Below, one piece after another: positions 36,986 to 45,417 of a stretch of DNA of 64,000 bases; position 1 is the stretch's first letter, and each line of letters opens with the position of its first letter. Origin of the DNA: Pseudodesulfovibrio sp. (lineage in GTDB: Bacteria; Desulfobacterota; Desulfovibrionia; Desulfovibrionales; Desulfovibrionaceae); assembly GCA_016744135.1 (NCBI GenBank), contig JADGEX010000001.1, positions 1,251,029 to 1,315,028 of the forward strand, read 5' to 3'. Position numbers and translations under genes: made by a program. Below the pieces are notes generated by a model. That model did no database searches. It was given only the letters and a program-made list of their open reading frames with translations, and had not been told where the DNA came from.

Positions 36986-38050
36986 TTACAGCAACGTGTT
37001 GATTTTATCGGTCATTTCAGCAAGGGTGCACAGCGGCATGTCGCCACCAGTTTTACCAAGGAAATGCACAGGGACACTGCCGTTCACTGCCAGACGTACG
37101 TCGTCAACCATCTGACCGTGGTTCATTTCCACCACCACCATGGACTTCACGGACTCAGGCAGATTTTCGAAGGGTTTATTCGGGAAAGGCCACAGGGAAA
37201 TCGGACGAATCAGGCCGACTTTCTTGCCTTCAGCGCGCATGTTTTCCACCAAATCCTGACCCATACGGCCATGGATGCCAAAAGCAACCAATACGACTTC
37301 GGCGTCGTCCACCTGAATCTCTTCCCAACGCTGTTCATTTTCCTGAATATTCTCGTACTTAGCGAGCAAGTGCCGGTTCAGCTCTTCACCCTGAGCATGG
37401 GTGTAACTACCGGTCAACAGATAACGCTTGGAATGATCACCCGTGCCTGTGTAGGCCCAAGAAGAAGTGTCGAATTCGGCAGCGTAATCGTGTGCATCCG
37501 GGAAAATGGCAGATTCTGTCATGGTGCAGGTTACACCGTCGATCACGAACAGCACGGGGGTGCGGTAGGTGTAGGCCAGCTTCACGGCATCAGGCATAAT
37601 GTCCACGATCTCCTGACCGCTAGCCGGGGCGAGCACGATGACACGGTAATCACCATGCCCACCGCCACGCGTGGCCTGAAAATAGTTGCTCTGTGCACCA
37701 ACGATATCACCGTCACCGGGACCGACGCGCATGGCATCAAGCATGATGCAAGGCAGCTCGCCGCCAGCCATAAAAGAAATGGTCTCCTGCATGAGGGACA
37801 TTCCGGGACCGGATGTGGACGTTGCGCCCAACTTGCCGGTACAGGCACATCCTGCCAAAGCATTGGCAACTGCCAACTCGCTCTCCATCTGCACCATCCG
37901 TCCACCGTACTGAGGAAGAATAACAGCTGTATGCTTCATCACTTCCGTCGCAGGCGTAATGGGGTATGCAAAATGATAACGCACCCCGCACCGCACCATT
38001 GCCTCAGCAAATGTCTGCGCATTTTTCAGGAACAAAGTCTCTGATTTCAT
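36986..38050 (-). CDS. 2-oxoacid:ferredoxin oxidoreductase alpha subunit
   Basis: The 354-aa protein starts with the NAQTFAEAMVRCGVRYHFAYPITPATE block typical of KorA/VorB, including the conserved YPITP motif. Later segments (GATSTSGPGMSLMQE) match the pyrimidine-binding domain. It is the first gene of the minus-strand catabolic operon. SD GAGGG precedes ATG. The upstream 540-base region carries direct repeats that could bind the IclR regulator. Confidence 0.92.
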   Translation of the reverse strand: MKSETLFLKNAQTFAEAMVRCGVRYHFAYPITPATEVMKHTAVILPQYGGRMVQMESELAVANALAGCACTGKLGATSTSGPGMSLMQETISFMAGGELPCIMLDAMRVGPGDGDIVGAQSNYFQATRGGGHGDYRVIVLAPASGQEIVDIMPDAVKLAYTYRTPVLFVIDGVTCTMTESAIFPDAHDYAAEFDTSSWAYTGTGDHSKRYLLTGSYTHAQGEELNRHLLAKYENIQENEQRWEEIQVDDAEVVLVAFGIHGRMGQDLVENMRAEGKKVGLIRPISLWPFPNKPFENLPESVKSMVVVEMNHGQMVDDVRLAVNGSVPVHFLGKTGGDMPLCTLAEMTDKINTLL

Positions 38051-38109
38051 GTAACCCTCACTTGCAATTGTTTTGAGGTTCGACCGTAATTTTCATCTAC
38101 GATCGCTTC

Positions 38110-38210
38110 CGTACTGTATTGTGTTATGCCGTACCACTAATAAAGCTGAAAAAAGTCAGCAAAACTCGGTAACTACGACTGTCGTACCACATTGTGTTTC
38201 GCCGTTCCAG
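38110..38210. promoter_or_regulatory. Two direct repeats upstream of the 2-oxoacid oxidoreductase operon
   Basis: The 28-base units at 38110-38137 and 38183-38210 share CGTAC, ATTGTGTT, GCCGT and CC at the same spacing, and start 73 bases (about seven helical turns) apart. The first copy also has imperfect dyad symmetry. They lie between the operon and the IclR gene and are good operator candidates. Confidence 0.5.
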
Positions 38211-38367
38211 AAAAATCTATTCCTCTCCGCCTTTTTCGTCAAGGAGTTTCAAGAAAAAATACGCTCCGTTTTTCATAAATATTTCCATGAAACAAGTTCA
38301 ATTAAACTTATTCATTAAAATGATTGGAAAAAACCAAAATTGTCCCAACCTCAAAAACAAGAAAAAG

Positions 38368-38398
38368 CTTTCATGCGACAACTCAATCGCATGAAAGC
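38368..38398 (-). terminator. Minus-strand terminator 2 downstream of the IclR gene
   Basis: A 12-bp stem GCTTTCATGCGA / TCGCATGAAAGC (38367-38378 and 38387-38398) with an 8-base loop. On the minus strand TTTTTCTTGTTTTT follows. Confidence 0.85.
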
Positions 38399-38460
38399 CC
38401 ACTGTTCACTTATAATTCGGTAAGCAGAATTTGTTGAGTTTCACCTGACGAAAAATCAAT

Positions 38461-38496
38461 AAAAAAAAGTAGCGATCTTTAAAGATCGCTACTTTT
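38461..38496 (-). terminator. Minus-strand terminator 1 downstream of the IclR gene
   Basis: A 13-bp stem AAAAGTAGCGATC / GATCGCTACTTTT (38465-38477 and 38484-38496) with a 6-base loop. On the minus strand eight T follow. With the next hairpin it forms a tandem block that keeps IclR transcripts out of the oxidoreductase operon. Confidence 0.88.
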
Positions 38497-38592
38497 ATAT
38501 TTCAATTCCATACCAACTCAATCAAAACCATACCGCCAATGACATGACGAAAACATGGTCAGATAAATCACACTGAATGTAAAAAACAATTT

Positions 38593-39384
38593 TTATGCCT
38601 GTTTCTCCGGCGGGTAACTGCTGGCACCTAAGCGTATTGAAAGCTGCTCAGCGGCCTTGAATAACTCCCGGCTCGCCATTTCTCGCACACCAGGAGAAAA
38701 TCGAACACTCGGAACGGAGGTTCCGATGGCCGCGACAAACTCATCATTGCAATCAAACACAGGCACGGCCACACAGCACACACCCTGATATATTTCCTCA
38801 TTGTCATACGCAATGACGTTTTCCCGTGCTGCTTCAATTTCTTTTATAAAATAAGCCATCTCGGCGGGACCAATCGCTCCATCCGATTCTTTTCGAATAT
38901 TTTCCAACAATGAACCGGACTTCATGGGGTCTAAAAAGGCAAGGCAAACCTTCCCGGAAGCCGATTGATAGATAGGGAATGAACGCCCAACAATCGAATC
39001 CTGCCGCAACACCTGCTTTGTCACAAGCCTGTCGACAACAACCATTTCCGTGCCGGAATACACACTGAGATTGATTGTTTCCCCGACGGCCTCAAGCAAT
39101 CTTCTTCCGTATGGTCTGGCCATTTCCTGAATACTTGCATGCTCAGTAACCAGACTTCCCATTTTAAAAAGCTTGAATGTCAATGCATACGCACTTTCTT
39201 CTTCGCCCTGTGAAACATAACCAAGATCCTGCAAAGTCAACAAAAACCGATGAACCGTTGTTTTGGGGATACCAACTGCCCGACTCAAGTCTGCAAGTTC
39301 CCATTTATGCTGTTTCGTCATCTGCTCCAGAACAGAGAACACTTTTACCACAGATCCAATTGTATAATATGCGTCTTTCGCCAT
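38593..39384 (-). CDS. IclR family transcriptional regulator
   Basis: The 263-aa protein has a winged helix in the N-terminal part (ELADLSRAVGIPKTTVHRFLLTLQDLGYV, about 30-60) and a C-terminal effector domain with GETINLSVYSG and GVCCVAVPVFDCNDEFVAAIG. GGAG lies 5 bases before ATG at 39384; the longer frame from 39399 lacks a site. It is the probable regulator of the neighbouring 2-oxoacid catabolic operon, sensing a pathway metabolite. It reads in the same direction and is separated from the operon by two terminators. Confidence 0.9.
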   Translation of the reverse strand: MAKDAYYTIGSVVKVFSVLEQMTKQHKWELADLSRAVGIPKTTVHRFLLTLQDLGYVSQGEEESAYALTFKLFKMGSLVTEHASIQEMARPYGRRLLEAVGETINLSVYSGTEMVVVDRLVTKQVLRQDSIVGRSFPIYQSASGKVCLAFLDPMKSGSLLENIRKESDGAIGPAEMAYFIKEIEAARENVIAYDNEEIYQGVCCVAVPVFDCNDEFVAAIGTSVPSVRFSPGVREMASRELFKAAEQLSIRLGASSYPPEKQA

Positions 39385-39399
39385 ATCTTCTCCATTCAT

Positions 39400-40020
39400 A
39401 TTTTCTTACCATTCTCATGATTACGGAGCCACGAAAAACACCTCTAATCATGTTTGGTGACAGCCATAGCTTATCACTGCGGTAATATTTCAATTCATAC
39501 GTTCACGAAGCAAACTGTAATCAAGCAATCATCCAAAGATATAAAATCATTGGTATGACAAAAAACCAAAGGACCATGTCCTTTAAAAACCAGCCCCAAA
39601 AGGCGGAGGCAGGTGTCATTGTGCGCCCAAATTTTGTGATAAATATTGGTATGAATCCAGTCTTTGAAACAAAATCACTGGATCGCTCTGATGAGGTCAG
39701 ATGTAATATTGAACAAAAATCTTGAAATCAACAGCCAACTGATTGCCTGCCATTCTACACTGCAATTCTATAATTATTCCCAACGGACACTTTTTTATTT
39801 CAACATGCCACGTGTTCAAGAAAGAACCGGCACTGAATATAGCTTGCAAAACTATGTAGCTATGGTATCCGTTTTCATATGTCAAGATGGCGTAACACCT
39901 TCTGGTACAAAAGGAAAGTCTATTTTTACACAATACCAAGCAAAGCCTTGCCAATATACTCCTACAACACGCTAAATTTAAACGGCTTGGAAGAAACACC
40001 TTCCAAGCCGTTACTTTTTC
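39400..40020. other. Gene-poor stretch with possible decayed gene end
   Basis: Only weak frames are present. A 103-codon frame (39664-39975, +) ends in Thr-Thr-Arg, stop, and a strong terminator follows 6 bases later. The FG-GAP gene at 25382 ends the same way (Thr-Thr-Arg, stop, 6 bases, similar hairpin). The frame has no recognisable domain and its codon use is AT-rich, so I treat it as a possible remnant of a second copy, not as a confirmed gene. Confidence 0.3.
39981..40019 (+). terminator. Intrinsic terminator
   Basis: AACGGCTTGGAAG (39981-39993) pairs with its complement at 40000-40012 over a 6-base loop and is followed by ACTTTTTC. No well-supported gene lies immediately upstream; it ends whatever is read through 39975. 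Confidence 0.85.
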
Positions 40021-40187
40021 ATAGAGGACTGTGGATGGATTCTCTTGAAAGCCATGCAAACGATCATCCAACATTCCTACTGTTCCGTTGCACTCCCGGA
40101 AATATCCTGTATGCTCAAAGAGAATTGAACTCTTTTCAATTATTCGACCACCCGTAAAAATGGGCTTCCGAGGGAGAAGGAGAGGAT

Positions 40188-41900
40188 ATGAAACGTCTCG
40201 CTTTAATCATCTTCTGTCTCATAACGATATTTACCGTCGTTCTGGTCACCTATTTCATATCCATGAATCAACAGATCAACACCGCGTGGCATAATTCCAA
40301 AATCCAACTTGAAACATCACAAAGTCTTTTTCTTGATAAAATCAACAAATATAAACATTTACCATTTACAGTATCCAAAAACAGGACGATTCTGAGACTT
40401 TTCGAAAACCGTGCAGACTACATCAAAACGGGAATATTGATCAAGGCTATTCAAGTCCGCTCAGGCGCAGCCGTCGTCTACATCATGGACAAACAAGGCA
40501 ACACAATCGCGTCGAGCAATTATGATGAACCGGATAGTTTCGTCGGCAAAAACTATGAATTTCGGCCCTATTTTCAACGGGCTATGGATGGTCGGGAAGG
40601 GTCCATGTATGCCATCGGCGCTACAAGCGGCATCCCCGGCTACTATCTCTCCCATCCCATCATGCTGAACTCCGAAATCGTCGGCGTGGCAGTGGTAAAA
40701 TTCGAACTCTCGGAACTTCAAAATACATGGAAGGCCACGAACAACATCGTCATGGCAAAAGATCCCAACGGCGTCATTGTCCTTTCAAGTCGAGAAGACT
40801 GGATCAACAAAACTCTTGCCCCTTTGCCGAAACGACTCCTAAAAGCAGCCCGCAAGGGACGTTTATACAAGGGTGCTCCACTTGCCCCGCTTGCTGTTTC
40901 CACCGGAAAAAGCTTGGGTACTCAGTGGATCGAAATCGACCAGACACGATACCTACTCAATGAACAACGGGTCCTCGGCAAACAATGGGAATTGCTTGTC
41001 CTTGTTCCATGGTCTGACATGGTAGACAACAGCATGCGAAAAAGTCTCATTGCCTTTTTGGCAAGCCTCGCGGCCGCGGCCGGCATACTCCTCATCCAGG
41101 CACACTTTCTTAAAAAACGCATGGAACGAAGGATCGAAAGGGCCAGACGGACCCGACGAATTGACTCGGAAAGAGAGGAATCGCTCAGGCAACTTGCAGA
41201 CTCCATCGCCCACCAGATTCGCAACCCGCTCATTGGCATAGGAGGCAATGCCAACCTGCTGAAACGGAAAATCCCGGAGGACGAGAACATGATTGAACAC
41301 CTTGGAACAATCATGAACTGTTGCCACGATCTGGAGCAACTGGTTGTCTCTGTCAGGGATTATATTGACATCATGCCAACGGAAGCCATTCCCTTCGATT
41401 TGGAAACATTGGTCGAGAAAGCCCATTTTAAAGTCATGGCTGACGTAAATCCGCCACTCGAAGCTGTCCATTGGCGCATCAGCATAGCCCCGGTTTCATT
41501 GCCCATGGACGAAATTCTCATCGGTAAAGCTCTCCATGAAATCCTTACCAATGCGTTGGAGGCAAGAAACTCCGACACCATTTCAATCGAAATTATCGGC
41601 GAATGGAAGACAACAAAAGAATGCGCTAGCAAATTCGATCTTCCCAGCGAGAAGTGCTATGTGCTCACGATCTACGACTCAGGCAGTGGCATTGATGCAG
41701 ACATTTTCAATCATGTCATGGAACCTTTCTTCTCGACCAAACCGCACGGCTCAGGTCTCGGCCTCGCCAAAGCAAAACGCGTCGTACAGCTATTCAACGG
41801 CGAGTTCGCCATTGCTTCACCTGTTCCCGGACACACGGAATGGAGTACCATGGTACAATTGACCATGCCATTTCTGGTCGATCTGAAAATCGAACAATGA
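40188..41900 (+). CDS. Orphan sensor histidine kinase with periplasmic Cache domain
   Basis: This 570-aa kinase has TM1 at about 4-24, a periplasmic double-Cache-like domain (25-290; AAVVYIMDKQGNTIASSNY, FRPYFQRAM) like DctB-type C4-dicarboxylate or amino acid sensors, TM2 at about 288-306 and a coiled coil. HisKA has phospho-acceptor His in SIAHQIRNPLIGIGGNAN, and the ATPase core has ILTNALEARN and GSGLGLAKAKRV. No response regulator lies next to it. SD GGAGAGG precedes ATG. Confidence 0.9.
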   Translation: MKRLALIIFCLITIFTVVLVTYFISMNQQINTAWHNSKIQLETSQSLFLDKINKYKHLPFTVSKNRTILRLFENRADYIKTGILIKAIQVRSGAAVVYIMDKQGNTIASSNYDEPDSFVGKNYEFRPYFQRAMDGREGSMYAIGATSGIPGYYLSHPIMLNSEIVGVAVVKFELSELQNTWKATNNIVMAKDPNGVIVLSSREDWINKTLAPLPKRLLKAARKGRLYKGAPLAPLAVSTGKSLGTQWIEIDQTRYLLNEQRVLGKQWELLVLVPWSDMVDNSMRKSLIAFLASLAAAAGILLIQAHFLKKRMERRIERARRTRRIDSEREESLRQLADSIAHQIRNPLIGIGGNANLLKRKIPEDENMIEHLGTIMNCCHDLEQLVVSVRDYIDIMPTEAIPFDLETLVEKAHFKVMADVNPPLEAVHWRISIAPVSLPMDEILIGKALHEILTNALEARNSDTISIEIIGEWKTTKECASKFDLPSEKCYVLTIYDSGSGIDADIFNHVMEPFFSTKPHGSGLGLAKAKRVVQLFNGEFAIASPVPGHTEWSTMVQLTMPFLVDLKIEQ

Positions 41901-41917
41901 CAATCAATTTGGATAAA

Positions 41918-42385
41918 CTATTTTGCAACCGTAGCGAACAAAGCACGGGTCAACGTCGCAAGATCATATGGAGAAAGTTCGATATCCACTCCCCTGCGCC
42001 CGCCACTCACAAAGATGGTTTCGTACCCTTCTGCCGAAGCATCGACGACTGTCTTGAGCGACTTTTTCTGACCAAGGGGACTCACGCCGCCAACAACGTA
42101 ACCGGTCACCCGCTCAACCATTCCGATGTCTGCCATCCCCACTTTCTTCACCCCGATGGCCTTGGCCAGCAGCTTCATGTCCAACTGTTTTGAAACAGGC
42201 AGGACAGCCACTGTCAAATCTTTCGTATTGCTCCCGACAACAAGGGTCTTAAAAACTCTTTCAGGAGCAATTTTTAATTTTTGAGCCGCTTCCATGCCAT
42301 ACGATTCAGCAGTTGAATCATGCTCATATTCGTGAACAAAAAAAGTAATACCGGCCTTCTTCGCCTTATCAATAGCTGGGGTCAT
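41918..42385 (-). CDS. ybaK: Cys-tRNA(Pro)/Cys-tRNA(Cys) deacylase YbaK
   Basis: This 155-aa protein has the YbaK/EbsC fold: FKTLVVGSNTKDLTVAVLPVSKQLDMKLLAK with the catalytic Lys, VTGYVVGGVSPLGQKK with the conserved Gly-rich loop, and TIFVSGGRRGVDIELSP. It removes cysteine mis-charged on tRNA-Pro. ATG at 42385 has AGGA upstream; the longer frame to 42433 has no site. It is convergent with the orphan kinase gene. Confidence 0.95.
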   Translation of the reverse strand: MTPAIDKAKKAGITFFVHEYEHDSTAESYGMEAAQKLKIAPERVFKTLVVGSNTKDLTVAVLPVSKQLDMKLLAKAIGVKKVGMADIGMVERVTGYVVGGVSPLGQKKSLKTVVDASAEGYETIFVSGGRRGVDIELSPYDLATLTRALFATVAK

Positions 42386-42667
42386 TGTCTTTTCCTGTGA
42401 TATCTTGATCGAAAGGACTCCATCCCCGACCATGCGTTCAATGAGTTTCGCCTACCACCGAACCATCCCTGACCACAAGCCGATCCATCCCATAAAAAAG
42501 GACAATATGATCTTCATAAAAGCCCATTTCAAACAAACAAAATGATTGGCTCCATTGAGAATGGAATTATTCAGGACTAAATGGTATCGGACAAGTAATA
42601 TATACACCCGAAATGATACAGACTGACGCCCTAAAAAATCCAGTAACCTTCACCAAGGAAGGATCAC

Positions 42668-43771
42668 ATGTCTCATTCGCGCTTTAACGTCACCCTACTT
42701 TTGCTCATCGCTTTGCTGCTCGCATGTCCACACGGGGCGCAGGCCTGCACCGGAATGCGCGTCATTGCCCAGGACGGTTCCGTTGCCTTTGCCCGTTCAC
42801 TCGAATTCGGTTTTCCTTCAAAGTCCGACATCATGGTTGTCCCACGCGGCATGCAATGGACCGCCTCCGCGCCTGACGGCAAAGACGGATTGCAATGGAC
42901 CAACACATACGCCTTCGTCGGCCCCAATGCCTTTGGATTGAATCGCCCCCTTGAGGGCATGAACGAAAAAAGTCTCTATGTAGCCGGGTTCTGGATGACA
43001 ACCGGAGAAACCAATTTCCCCAAAGTCAACCCAGCGGATTACCCCAAAGCGATCTCTCAATTAGACATGTGCGCCTGGGTTCTCAGCAATTTCGCGACCG
43101 TTGCAGAAGTAAAAAAAGGTCTTTCCAAACAAAAACTGACCGGAGTGACCCTCGAAGCCATGCACACAACACCCCTTGCCCATTGGTATGTGATGGACAA
43201 GACCGGCAAGGCAATCGTCATCGAATCCATAGACGGAAAAATCCAATTCTCAGACAACCCTGTTGGTGTCGTCACTAATGCCCCGTACTTCGGATGGCAT
43301 CTCGACAATTTACGCAATTACATCAATTTACGCCCCGCAAATGTTGAACAATTCAAACTCGGCGAGTATACGGTACGTCCTCTGGGCGAAGGAACCGGCC
43401 TTCTTGGGTTGCCGGGAGACATGACTCCTCCCTCACGCTTTGTCAGAGCCGCTTTTTTTGCAAACATCGCCATCCAGCCTACCGACGCAGACAGCGCCGT
43501 CACCTTGGGTATGAACCTGATCGCCAACTTTTCTATCCCCAGAGGGATCACGTCATCCGTTGATTCAGAGGGAAAACGCGGCTACGACTATACACAGTGG
43601 ACGACCGTTTATGATTTAAGCAGAAAGGCCTTGTACTACCGAACTTACATCAACCAAGACTATAAGGTCATACACTTCGACAAACTCCCGCTGAATGGGA
43701 AAAAACAACACACCATTCCCCTATGGGGCGTCAAACCTACCTACGAAGACGTCAGCCAAAAGACGCAATAA
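42668..43771 (+). CDS. Linear amide C-N hydrolase, second paralogue
   Basis: This 367-aa exported protein has a signal peptide to about residue 26 (HGAQA), then nucleophile Cys27. Cys+16 is Arg43 as in the family, but Cys+19 is Glu46 instead of the conserved Asp (ARSLEFG). It may therefore differ in substrate or activity from the copy at 20819. The Gly/Asn-rich centre matches penicillin V acylase-like proteins (TTPLAHWYVMDKTG). SD AAGGAAGGATC precedes ATG. The gene stands alone with its own terminator. Confidence 0.88.
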   Translation: MSHSRFNVTLLLLIALLLACPHGAQACTGMRVIAQDGSVAFARSLEFGFPSKSDIMVVPRGMQWTASAPDGKDGLQWTNTYAFVGPNAFGLNRPLEGMNEKSLYVAGFWMTTGETNFPKVNPADYPKAISQLDMCAWVLSNFATVAEVKKGLSKQKLTGVTLEAMHTTPLAHWYVMDKTGKAIVIESIDGKIQFSDNPVGVVTNAPYFGWHLDNLRNYINLRPANVEQFKLGEYTVRPLGEGTGLLGLPGDMTPPSRFVRAAFFANIAIQPTDADSAVTLGMNLIANFSIPRGITSSVDSEGKRGYDYTQWTTVYDLSRKALYYRTYINQDYKVIHFDKLPLNGKKQHTIPLWGVKPTYEDVSQKTQ

Positions 43772-43786
43772 CAAGAACACCGAAAA

Positions 43787-43822
43787 AAGAAGGCTTGAAA
43801 GGTATTCTTTTCAAGCCTTCTT
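43787..43822 (+). terminator. Intrinsic terminator
   Basis: AAGAAGGCTTGAAA (43787-43800) pairs with 43809-43822 over an 8-base loop. The 3' arm ends in TTCTT. It ends the second amide hydrolase gene. Confidence 0.8.
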
Positions 43823-44180
43823 GCATATCTCCAACAATTGACACCTGTCATCAGATCAGGCAGGGGGATTCCATAAGACTAAATCAAGGAGTGTTGATGA
43901 TCATTTGTTTTATTGATCTTGTGTCTGAAGTTGCCAAAGAGCAAGGCAATCAAAAGGCTTAAACGGTTTTCACCCACATGCTATTGTGGCGTATGGTCAA
44001 ATCTCGCAGGCCAATTTGATGTGTGTTTCTTCCGAAACCACTCCTTTGTTTTGCCCTCCCTTTTTTGCAACACATTCATCATTGGTTATACTTCCAAAAC
44101 CTTTGCCCTTGCGCCATAGGTTTTATGACTATGAATCGCGGCTGGATTTTCAAGCCGCCACAATAAAATGGTGATGACAC
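43823..44180. other. Intergenic stretch with a short possible peptide
   Basis: An AAGGAG-led frame at about 43892-43962 could encode a peptide of some 22-24 residues (MIICFIDLVSEVAKEQGNQKA). It has no recognised family and may be chance or a truncated gene. Otherwise I see nothing in this stretch except the rsgA promoter region. Confidence 0.3.
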
Positions 44181-45290
44181 ATGACAAATCATATCGAATT
44201 ACAATCAAAAAAATCCTTTGACCCAACACGACTCGGCGAATTGGGATGGAATACATACTTTGACCTCCAATTGGCGGACATAGATGTGGCAAACAGCCAC
44301 ATTGCCCGTATCATAAGCATACAGCGCGGCCAATTTCTGGTGACAGACGGACACAACGAACAATTGTGTTCTGCAGCAGGCAGACTTCTGCATACAAAAG
44401 ACCGGGATTACCCCATCACAGGAGACTGGGTGTTAATTGAGGGCACCATAATTACGGGCGTCATTCCCCGCAAAAACATCCTTTCCCGAGGAGAAGCCGG
44501 TTCACGCAGCAATCGAACAAGGACCGCAAAACGCGAACAACCGATTGCCGCGAATCTTGATACCGTATTCATTGTTTGCGGGCTGGACCGTGATTTCAAT
44601 ATCAGACGACTGGAACGTTATCTGACGCTGGTCCACAATTATGGCCTTCCTCCGGTCGTGGTGCTCACCAAGGCAGACCTCCATGAAAACCCGGAGTCAT
44701 TCCAACAGGACGTTGAAAGCATTGCTTTCGGCGTATCCGTCGTGTTGACCTCCATGGAAGATGGAAGAGGCAAGGCCGAACTGGAAAGCTACCTTGAATA
44801 CGGACAAACCGTAGCCATGATTGGTTCGTCAGGTGCAGGAAAGTCCACCCTGGCAAACATGCTGCACGGCAGCGACATTCAGGCCACCGGAGCGGTCAGT
44901 GACAGCGTCGGCAAAGGACGCCATACCACGACAGTGCGAGAAATCATCCGCATGCCGCAAGGCGGATTGCTCATGGACAACCCCGGCATCCGCGAAATTG
45001 CATTCCATGAAGAAGGCAGTGGCATTGAAAACACTTTCGCCGACATAGAGGAATTGGCTACAATGTGCCGCTTTGCCAACTGCTCGCACCAACAAGAACC
45101 GGATTGTGCAGTCCTGCATGCCGTAAAAACCAGCAAGCTCCCGCACGAACGACTGGCAAGTTTTCGCAAGATGCAAAGTGAAATGGACTATCTTTCGACA
45201 CGCCGCACCAAAAGCGCAGATCGTGTCGAAAAAGAACGCTGGCGAGGAGTCTCCCAACGTATTAAAAACATGAAAAAAGGCAAAAATTAA
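44181..45290 (+). CDS. rsgA: Ribosome small subunit GTPase A
   Basis: The 369-aa circularly permuted GTPase has an N-terminal OB fold. The GTPase motifs come in the order G4 VVLTKADL, G5, G1 GSSGAGKSTL, then G3 DNPGIRE. A zinc-binding Cys/His group follows (CRFANCSHQQEPDC). RsgA matures 30S subunits. A terminator lies 21 bases after the stop. It is a single-gene unit. Confidence 0.95.
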   Translation: MTNHIELQSKKSFDPTRLGELGWNTYFDLQLADIDVANSHIARIISIQRGQFLVTDGHNEQLCSAAGRLLHTKDRDYPITGDWVLIEGTIITGVIPRKNILSRGEAGSRSNRTRTAKREQPIAANLDTVFIVCGLDRDFNIRRLERYLTLVHNYGLPPVVVLTKADLHENPESFQQDVESIAFGVSVVLTSMEDGRGKAELESYLEYGQTVAMIGSSGAGKSTLANMLHGSDIQATGAVSDSVGKGRHTTTVREIIRMPQGGLLMDNPGIREIAFHEEGSGIENTFADIEELATMCRFANCSHQQEPDCAVLHAVKTSKLPHERLASFRKMQSEMDYLSTRRTKSADRVEKERWRGVSQRIKNMKKGKN

Positions 45291-45311
45291 CGAACGCCCA
45301 AATGCACCCAA

Positions 45312-45349
45312 AAGGCTGAGAAGAAAAGTCTTCTCAGCCTTATTCTTTT
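45312..45349 (+). terminator. Intrinsic terminator
   Basis: AAGGCTGAGAAG (45312-45323) pairs with 45330-45341 over 6 bases, followed by ATTCTTTT. It ends rsgA; on the minus strand only a weak T-run follows. Confidence 0.85.
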
Positions 45350-45417
45350 GGATATACCCCCGATCAAACATAAAATTAACAAAGGGTAAAAGGATAAATT
45401 AACTGACTTTCAAATCG

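Noticed and set aside
36941-38044. 367-codon plus-strand frame opposite the oxidoreductase alpha subunit
   Set aside because: Antisense shadow; composition is low-complexity His/Thr-rich and there is no ribosome site or family.
39617-39720. GTG-started 34-codon frame after a GGAGG-like site
   Set aside because: Spacing of the site is poor, there is no recognisable domain, and the stop comes early.
43892-43962. Short AAGGAG-led frame of 22-24 codons
   Set aside because: No family, no neighbours in an operon and too short to support from sequence alone; kept only as a note in the intergenic entry.
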